This document shows, piece by piece, positions 21,665 through 26,866 of a stretch of 26,866 nt of DNA. The stretch comes from JAFGDH01 sp964447525. Lineage in GTDB: Archaea > Aenigmatarchaeota > Aenigmatarchaeia > QMZP01 > QMZT01. The notes under the pieces are model-generated. The model was given only the letters and a program-made list of their open reading frames with translations, was not told the DNA's origin and made no database searches. How positions within the stretch are numbered: the first letter of the stretch is position 1; each line of letters opens with the position of its first letter. The DNA lies in NCBI GenBank assembly GCA_964447525.1, contig CAYUSU010000017.1, positions 1 through 26,866 of the forward strand, read 5' to 3'. A program made the translations under genes and the position numbers.

Positions 21665-23653
21665 ATGGAAGAAAAGCAGGATATTTCGTCCCTTGACCTC
21701 AGATTTCTGGTAAAGGAACTCAGGGATTCCCTTCTGAGCGGTTTCGTGAGAAAGATATACCAGTACAAGACAGAAATCAAAGGCAAGAAAAGCCACCAGT
21801 TCATGTTCGATATTTTCACCCCGGGAAAGGGCGGTCAGTGGCTGTACTTCGATAAGAACAAGATTTTCATAACGACATACAAACAGCCGGCTCCCATGGA
21901 ACCTCCGAGCTTCTGCATGTTCCTGCGGAAACACCTGAATAACCGTAGAATCATTGATGTCAGGCAGCATGATTTCGACAGGATAGTGGAGATCAAAACA
22001 GAGGAAAACACCATGATAATCGAACTCTTCTCGGACGGGAATGTGATTCTTCTTGACGGGAATTCGAATATTATAGTGCCGCTTTACGTTCAGAGATGGA
22101 AGGACAGGGACGTTAAACCAAAGACTCCATACGTTTATCCCCCGACGAAAGTCAATCCATTCATCATTAATCTCGATTATTTCGTTAACTTTCTGAGGAA
22201 ATACGAAAGCAAGCTCATAGCAATCCTTGCATCAGGTTTCGGGCTTGGACCGGTGTATGCGAACGAGGTTTGCGTAAGGGCCGGGATAGACGGACAGACG
22301 CTTACGACAAAGCTGGGGCTGGAAGGAATGAAAAGAGTGTTTGATACGATAATTTTACTCGGCCAGTCGAAAATGAACCCGAGCGTTTATGATAATTTCG
22401 TCGCTCCATTCCCTCTGGAATCGGTCAAAGAGAAACCATCAAAGAACACCGACACGTTTTCCGAATGCCTGGACGAATTCTTCTCAGAGCAGAAGATACA
22501 AAAAATCGAAGAAAAGCAGGAAGAGATAATTCAGAAGCAGGTCGAGAAGGTCGAGAGGATAGTTGAGAACCAGGAGAAAGCCGTGGAGAAATGGACGGAG
22601 AAAAGAGAGGAAAGGAAGGAGACCGGTAACATAATTTACAAATTCTACGGAACCGTCGAAGGAGTGATCGATGGGATACAGAAAGCCCTCGCTTCCGGTC
22701 TGGAATGGGGTGAAATCAAGCGTAGAATTACTTCTTCATCTAGTTCCGAGGCGGAAGCGATAAAAGAAATCAGGGAGAACGAAGGGGTGGTCGTTCTCGA
22801 TCTTGGAGGGAAGGACGTGGAAATCGATTTCCGAAAGTCGGCGGAGGAGAACGCCGCCAATTATTACGAAGGATCTAAGACAGCCAAGAAGAAAATTGAG
22901 GGGGCAGAGATCGCTCTTGAGGAAACGAAGGAAAAACTGGAGAAGATCCCTGAACAGCCGGCTCCTCTGATCATCCAGGCCAAGCCCGTCAAGAAAAGGA
23001 AACGGAAGAAATGGTTCGAGAAGTTCCGTTACTTCAGGAGTTCGGACGGATTCATGGTAGTCGGCGGCAAGGATGCCAGTTCGAACGAGATGCTCATCAA
23101 GAAGCATACGGAATCAGGCGATCTCGTCTTCCATTCCGACATACAAGGTGCGCCGTTCATCGTCATAAAATCCGAAGGGAAGGAAGTGACCAACGAAGTG
23201 AAGAAAGAAGCCGCCGAGTTCGCTGCCGCCTATTCGAAGGCATGGCAGATGGGTCTGGGGACCGTTGATGTATACGCCGTCCTCCCGGATCAGGTCTCCA
23301 AGCAGCCGCCTTCCGGCGAATATCTTCCGAAGGGAAGTTTCATGATATACGGTCAGAAGGAATGGTTCAGGGAAGTGGAACTCAAGATATCGATCGGGGT
23401 GAAATACGACCCGGAGGAGAGCGAGGTTGTCCCTCTGTCCGGTCCGGTTATGGCCATTCGAAAGGAGACAAACTATTTCGTCACGCTCAAACCGGGATCA
23501 ACCAAATCGACTGATCTAGCACCGGATATCATGAACAAGATACTGATCAAGGCATCACCCGAGGACAAGCAGTGGATCGAGAAGGTGGGGATGGACGAAG
23601 TAGCGAAGCTTGTCCCGTCCGGTCAGGGAGAGATCATAGAATACGGAGTCTGA
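21665..23653 (+). CDS. rqcH: NFACT/RqcH (Rqc2/NEMF) ribosome-associated quality-control protein
   Basis: It binds stalled large ribosomal subunits carrying peptidyl-tRNA and, in bacteria and probably archaea, directs C-terminal alanine tailing of the stuck chain. The 662-aa product has the NFACT-N start (SSLDLRFLVKELRDSLLSGF). The conserved Asp-Arg pair is D105-R106 in HDFDRIVEI, needed for tRNA contact in bacterial RqcH. A middle HhH-like part follows, then coiled coils (about 270-310 and 405-445) and an NFACT-R domain near 475-600 (FRYFRSSDGFMVVGGKDASS, GDLVFHSDIQGAPFIVIK, GSFMIYGQKEWFREVE). A full-length C-terminal NFACT-C domain is absent, as is usual outside eukaryotes. The Nudix gene follows by 1-4 bp. 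Confidence 0.93.
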   Translation: MEEKQDISSLDLRFLVKELRDSLLSGFVRKIYQYKTEIKGKKSHQFMFDIFTPGKGGQWLYFDKNKIFITTYKQPAPMEPPSFCMFLRKHLNNRRIIDVRQHDFDRIVEIKTEENTMIIELFSDGNVILLDGNSNIIVPLYVQRWKDRDVKPKTPYVYPPTKVNPFIINLDYFVNFLRKYESKLIAILASGFGLGPVYANEVCVRAGIDGQTLTTKLGLEGMKRVFDTIILLGQSKMNPSVYDNFVAPFPLESVKEKPSKNTDTFSECLDEFFSEQKIQKIEEKQEEIIQKQVEKVERIVENQEKAVEKWTEKREERKETGNIIYKFYGTVEGVIDGIQKALASGLEWGEIKRRITSSSSSEAEAIKEIRENEGVVVLDLGGKDVEIDFRKSAEENAANYYEGSKTAKKKIEGAEIALEETKEKLEKIPEQPAPLIIQAKPVKKRKRKKWFEKFRYFRSSDGFMVVGGKDASSNEMLIKKHTESGDLVFHSDIQGAPFIVIKSEGKEVTNEVKKEAAEFAAAYSKAWQMGLGTVDVYAVLPDQVSKQPPSGEYLPKGSFMIYGQKEWFREVELKISIGVKYDPEESEVVPLSGPVMAIRKETNYFVTLKPGSTKSTDLAPDIMNKILIKASPEDKQWIEKVGMDEVAKLVPSGQGEIIEYGV

Positions 23654-23657
23654 TATG

Positions 23658-24167
23658 ATGAAAAAAGAGTCCTTTTCCATACCGGTCGTTTCCGCAATAA
23701 TCGAGAGAACTCATGATGGGAAAAAACAAATACTTGTTCAGACGAGATGGAAACCGGAAGAGGATCCGTTATATAGCGGGTGCATTGAAATCCCGGCCGG
23801 AAAAATCAGGAGTTTTGAGAATGTTTACGAAGCCGTCAAAAGGGAGGTGACCGAAGAGACTGGTCTGAATGTCGTTAAGATCAAACCTGACGTGAAAACC
23901 GGCACATATTCTCCGAAAAAAGACGGTTCATTCGCATTCGTCCCGTTTTGCTGTCAGCAGCAAACCAAAGGTGGGATGCCGTGGATAGGTTTCGTCTTTG
24001 TCTGTGCAGTCGAGGATAAAGAACCGTGTTCCAAAGGAGATGACACGAAGGACGTTGGATGGATGAAGGCATCTGATCTAAAGGAAATACTTGAAAAAAC
24101 CCCGGAAAAAATTTTTACCCTTCAGCTTGGGGCTTTAGAATTTTATTTTAAATCTGAAAAAACATGA
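23658..24167 (+). CDS. Nudix hydrolase
   Basis: The 169-aa product contains a perfect Nudix box (G-x5-E-x7-REVTEETGL: GKIRSFE, NVYEAVK, REVTEETGL), so it cleaves a nucleoside diphosphate linked to another moiety or a similar pyrophosphate using Mg2+ or Mn2+. The beta-strand SAIIERTHDGKKQILVQTRW and PAGKI are typical of the ADP-ribose/NTP-type branch, but the substrate cannot be read. The second of two adjacent ATGs is preferred: TGAT from the previous stop region then stands 3 nt upstream. It is tightly linked to rqcH. Some Nudix enzymes of other organisms convert PRPP to ribose-1,5-bisphosphate, which is worth noting next to RuBisCO and PRPP-synthetase genes. Confidence 0.9.
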   Translation: MKKESFSIPVVSAIIERTHDGKKQILVQTRWKPEEDPLYSGCIEIPAGKIRSFENVYEAVKREVTEETGLNVVKIKPDVKTGTYSPKKDGSFAFVPFCCQQQTKGGMPWIGFVFVCAVEDKEPCSKGDDTKDVGWMKASDLKEILEKTPEKIFTLQLGALEFYFKSEKT

Positions 24168-24176
24168 AATGATTAT

Positions 24177-24875
24177 TTAGTTTTCCAGTTTGAAAACGAT
24201 CCTCGTTGTTTCCAATCCTTTATTCTCGACGCCAGTGATCTTTATGTGACCCAGTTCTTTCGTGTTGGCTACATGCGCTCCGCCGCACGGTACCTTGTCT
24301 ATCCCCCAGATTTCGACAACGCGAATGTCCTTGATGAATTCAGGTAGCCTTGAAAAGAGGACCCTTCGTTTTTCATCAACGTCTTCCATGACCTTTTCCC
24401 TAGTGGAGAAATATATCCTTACCTCCGCTTCTTTATCCACCCATTCGTTAAACTTTTTTTCGATCACCTTAATGTCCTCTTCGGTCGGTTTGAACGGACG
24501 GAAATCAATTCTGGAATGATCCTTTCCGATCTGGTTTCCTGCCGTCTCCGCCCCGCTTATCTCGATCACTATCCCGGATAGAAGATGCTGAGAAGAATGC
24601 ATTCGCATGAACGCATACCTTCGTTCCCAGTCCAATATCCCATGAACATCGTCCCCTTCGATTGGCTTCTCCATAAAATGCTTGATCATTCCGTTGTCCT
24701 TCCGGACTTCGATAACCTTAACCCCGTTCAGAGTGCCCTGATCGGATGGCTGGCCCCCGCCGAGCGGATAGAAAGCGGTCTGATCAAGAACAACGTAATT
24801 ATCTCCCCGATCAATGACTTTGGCGTTGAATTCCTTCAAGTAGCAATTGGTCATGTGGAGGAGTTTGGTGGTCAT
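24177..24875 (-). CDS. alaX: AlaX-type alanyl-tRNA editing protein
   Basis: It hydrolyses Ser-tRNA(Ala), and possibly Gly-tRNA(Ala), made in error by alanyl-tRNA synthetase. The 232-aa product has FYPLGGGQPSDQG at residues 35-47, the zinc motif HSSQH (H93, H97) and the second zinc pair C197/H201 in VPCGGAHVANT. This matches the editing domain of AlaRS without its catalytic core. Length fits the medium AlaX-M type, which carries an N-terminal glycine-rich barrel. It lies 14 bp after the PRPP-synthetase-like gene on the same strand and converges with the Nudix gene. Confidence 0.94.
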   Translation of the reverse strand: MTTKLLHMTNCYLKEFNAKVIDRGDNYVVLDQTAFYPLGGGQPSDQGTLNGVKVIEVRKDNGMIKHFMEKPIEGDDVHGILDWERRYAFMRMHSSQHLLSGIVIEISGAETAGNQIGKDHSRIDFRPFKPTEEDIKVIEKKFNEWVDKEAEVRIYFSTREKVMEDVDEKRRVLFSRLPEFIKDIRVVEIWGIDKVPCGGAHVANTKELGHIKITGVENKGLETTRIVFKLEN

Positions 24876-24889
24876 AATTATAATGGGAA

Positions 24890-26080
24890 TTATGCATTAA
24901 ATTTATCAGGGTGTTTCTTGCTTGCGAAATAAAAATCTCTTGCGAATATTTCAGTTGAATTGAGTGTGGCGAACGGGCCTTTTATCGTATCAAAACCTAT
25001 AACAGGAATTCCCATTTCCTGAGCCTTTTCCGCCGAATTGCCTACCATCTCCAGATTATAAATGAGACATTTGATTTCGGATGCACCAGCTTTCCTGATA
25101 TCGTCTATTGCATGGAGCGCAGTAGTTCCCCTGACCCATATGTCATCGACCAGAACAACCTTCTTCCCATGGAACAATTCTTTTTTGAGGTTTGGTGAAA
25201 TAACGCTTTCATCCCCCCTTCGAATCTTCTGGATAGCTTCGCTCCATACACCGAGTTCTCTTGAGAACTGAATTGACTGTTTGCTGGATGTGAGATCCGG
25301 TCCTACCACAATGTCAGGAATGAAATCATTCGTTTTAAGATATGTTACAGCTTCATGTGTTGGATCTATTGCCCAAACCTGACCTCTCCTATCCTCGATG
25401 ACTTCGAGTTTGGACTGTTCCTTTTCCGGCATCCTGCCCCAATCGTCATAAACTATGTTCCACTGCCCGGGGAAAGCCTTTTTGTATATACCTCCGGGTC
25501 TCCTGTAATCATGAGGATAAAATTCGAAAGAAAAATCTACACCAGAACTTTCCAGATCATCCCTTAATTGTCTTATGATGTTCGGACCGGATACGAAATC
25601 ACCGAAGCAATTCCAATCATGCGTCTTTTTTAGCAATTCCCTTTCTTCATCGGTTATTTTTCTGGTATAACCGCCTTTATCCTGTTTTGCTTTGGGTGTA
25701 TTTGGCCAGAACAGGAAAAGCTTTTCTGCGTGCGTAAGTTCATATTCACGAAAACCGCTCTTCACCTGATCAGATATCTGTCTCGTCGTTGCCACTATCC
25801 TGTCTGAATCCCACCCGTCACCGTAGCTTCCCCGGACTACTGCAAGAACCCTCGGGTCTTTGTCCAGAAGCTTGCGGAATTCATGTGGGTTAGGACAGAG
25901 TTCGGGTCTGCATGTTTTTCTGTTGCATTTTTTTCCGTCATGAATTTCAAACACATATTCCCCGTTTGAGAAATCCCTTTCGCATCCTTCAAAACCAACG
26001 ACTCCTTCCATATATTCAGATAAAGCTTTGACAACCTTTTCCCCATATTCACGGTGCCTATTAGAATATAGAACTATCAT
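24890..26080 (-). CDS. Divergent PRPP-synthetase-like phosphoribosyltransferase-fold protein with Cys-rich insert
   Basis: The 396-aa product keeps the two-domain PRPP-synthetase plan. The N-terminal MIVLYSNRHREYGEKVVKAL and RDFSNGEYVFEI match the family SGN...FSDGE region. The C-terminal phosphoribosyltransferase loop is KVVLVDDIWVRGTTALHA. It is about 100 residues longer than usual. Near residues 70-85 lies an insertion with C-x4-C-x4-C (CNRKTCRPELCPNP), perhaps a metal site. The usual PYxPYARQDR segment is changed to LFFLFWPNTPKAKQDK-like sequence (LFLFWPNTPKAKQDKGGY), so PRPP synthesis is doubtful. ATG 26080 is chosen because the TTTTAAAC box at 26126-26133 makes the longer start at 26149 untranscribed. 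It sits behind a canonical PRPP synthetase. Confidence 0.8.
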   Translation of the reverse strand: MIVLYSNRHREYGEKVVKALSEYMEGVVGFEGCERDFSNGEYVFEIHDGKKCNRKTCRPELCPNPHEFRKLLDKDPRVLAVVRGSYGDGWDSDRIVATTRQISDQVKSGFREYELTHAEKLFLFWPNTPKAKQDKGGYTRKITDEERELLKKTHDWNCFGDFVSGPNIIRQLRDDLESSGVDFSFEFYPHDYRRPGGIYKKAFPGQWNIVYDDWGRMPEKEQSKLEVIEDRRGQVWAIDPTHEAVTYLKTNDFIPDIVVGPDLTSSKQSIQFSRELGVWSEAIQKIRRGDESVISPNLKKELFHGKKVVLVDDIWVRGTTALHAIDDIRKAGASEIKCLIYNLEMVGNSAEKAQEMGIPVIGFDTIKGPFATLNSTEIFARDFYFASKKHPDKFNA

Positions 26081-26125
26081 TTTCCAACTACACCCAACAA
26101 TCTCATTTTTATTGTTTTTTTGAAA

Positions 26126-26133
26126 GTTTAAAA
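26126..26133 (-). promoter_or_regulatory. TATA box upstream of the PRPP-synthetase-like gene
   Basis: GTTTAAAA on the plus strand reads TTTTAAAC. Initiation about 25 bp downstream (near 26103) leaves a ~22-nt leader before ATG 26080 and excludes the in-frame ATG at 26149. Confidence 0.45.
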
Positions 26134-26194
26134 GGGTATGCTGAGCCAAATTTTTTGATCACTTTTTGGAGATGAAAATCAGAATTTTAAATAA

Positions 26195-26866
26195 CTATGG
26201 GAATATCTCTTTTATCTTTTTTGCCGTTTCCGAAATCACTGAGAATGAAGTGACCGGCGTCTGGATGGAATCCGAAGAATGGAACTTAACGTTGGTCTCT
26301 TTGATCATCTCTATCGAGTCCATCTTCTCTATCGGGTTTATGCATGCTATGGCGTGTATGACAACGACGGTGATCCTTCTGGGGGCGTCCGTCTTTACCC
26401 GGTGTATGGTTTTTAGTAACGTCGCTCCGGAAGAGGTCACGTCATCGTATATGATCACGTCCTTCCCCCCGAAATCATAGTCTATCTCTTCGCTTTCTAC
26501 GTCTCCGGTCACCTTGTCCCTTTCCTTCATTATGGTTATCGTTTCCGCACCTATCGCTTTTGCGATCTTTCGGACGTTGTCGTTCTCCGTCATGTCCGGC
26601 GCTATTACTATCGCGTTCTTCCGTTTTTCCATGTTAAGAAACGTCATGACGGATTCCAGGCCGTCGATGTTGTACATCCCGTCCTCTATCCACCCTTCCT
26701 TTCGGAAGTCGTGTGAAGCGATGTTCACCAGCAGGTCGCATTTTTCTGAAATGTTCTTGCGTATTATTTTGGATGATATCGGCTCCCCTTCGAGGAACTG
26801 GTTATCCTGCCTTGAGTACGGCTGGTACGGGAGGAGAAGGCATAATTTGGATGGTTTGAGTGATCT
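26195..26866 (-). CDS. prs: Ribose-phosphate pyrophosphokinase (PRPP synthetase), N-terminus outside the window
   Basis: It makes 5-phosphoribosyl-1-pyrophosphate from ribose-5-phosphate and ATP for nucleotide synthesis and salvage. The frame is open to the window edge (223 residues visible plus stop). The first visible part is LCLLLPYQPYSRQDNQFLEG EPIS, the conserved PY-x-PYARQDR-x-F-x-GEPIS block. NIASHD stands where the family has VDLHxxD, and the PRPP loop is VIIYDDVTSSGATLLKTI. Reading from a GTG at 26728 would cut off the active site, so the gene clearly continues upstream. The divergent PRPP-synthetase-like gene follows 114 bp downstream with its own promoter. Confidence 0.93.
   Translation of the reverse strand, partial: RSLKPSKLCLLLPYQPYSRQDNQFLEGEPISSKIIRKNISEKCDLLVNIASHDFRKEGWIEDGMYNIDGLESVMTFLNMEKRKNAIVIAPDMTENDNVRKIAKAIGAETITIMKERDKVTGDVESEEIDYDFGGKDVIIYDDVTSSGATLLKTIHRVKTDAPRRITVVVIHAIACINPIEKMDSIEMIKETNVKFHSSDSIQTPVTSFSVISETAKKIKEIFP

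Noticed and set aside
26195..26728. Reading the PRPP synthetase as a complete 177-aa protein from GTG 26728
   Set aside because: The frame continues upstream through the conserved PYQPYSRQDN block to the window edge, so the gene is partial at its N-terminus.
1..26866. CRISPR arrays, insertion sequences or integrase-linked elements
   Set aside because: No regularly spaced repeats, transposase-like frames or terminal inverted repeats were seen; the only exact repeats are the 17-bp pair and the palindromes listed.

Overview
The window looks archaeal. It carries a TFS-type transcript-cleavage factor, the archaeal tRNA C56 2'-O-methyltransferase, a form III RuBisCO, an AMP phosphorylase and an archaeal-type cofactor-independent phosphoglycerate mutase. 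Many start codons lie about 25 bp downstream of a TATA-like element, as expected for leaderless mRNAs, and others follow a GGTGAT-type ribosome binding site. Short intergenic gaps, AlaX, and several coiled-coil/zinc-ribbon proteins and small orphans suggest a small-genome DPANN-like lineage. I cannot fix the phylum from sequence alone.

Layout. 1-757 (-) is the N-terminal part of a YhaM-like OB-fold/HD nuclease. It is divergent from a frameshifted CheY-like receiver gene (808-1138, +). 1153-3334 (-) holds two zinc-ribbon proteins with a 4-bp stop/start overlap, a lipoprotein of the sulfite-oxidase/MsrP molybdopterin fold and its small b-type-cytochrome-like membrane partner. 3449-4532 holds a small orphan, a VIT/CCC1-like transporter and TFS. 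4626-8547 holds a small orphan and two coiled-coil proteins (340 and 800 aa) that diverge around a 20-bp palindrome. 8583-9623 holds two tandem paralogous orphans, the first frameshifted, followed by aTrm56. 10119-12315 holds an eight-bladed PQQ-type propeller with a repetitive Tyr/Lys tail and a second, convergent probable propeller. 12417-16169 holds four HAD hydrolases, an RNase Z-like metallo-beta-lactamase protein and a small orphan.

Central metabolism fills the rest. RuBisCO (16223-17494), AMP phosphorylase (18483-20024) and phosphoglycerate mutase (20028-21215) supply three steps of the archaeal nucleoside-monophosphate pathway: AMP to ribose-1,5-bisphosphate, [isomerase, not in this window], ribulose-1,5-bisphosphate to 3-phosphoglycerate, then 2-phosphoglycerate. 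A DUF362 iron-sulfur protein sits between the first two. RqcH/NFACT and a Nudix hydrolase follow. On the minus strand at the right edge come AlaX, an unusual PRPP-synthetase-like protein with a Cys-rich insert, and a canonical PRPP synthetase cut by the window end.

The observations most worth checking are: two genes broken at A-runs, the paralogous orphan pair, the RuBisCO/AMP phosphorylase/PRPP neighbourhood with its missing isomerase, the odd PRPP-synthetase paralogue, the operator-like repeats at 4589-4622 and 5933-5952, and an apparently bidirectional TATA element at 777-786.
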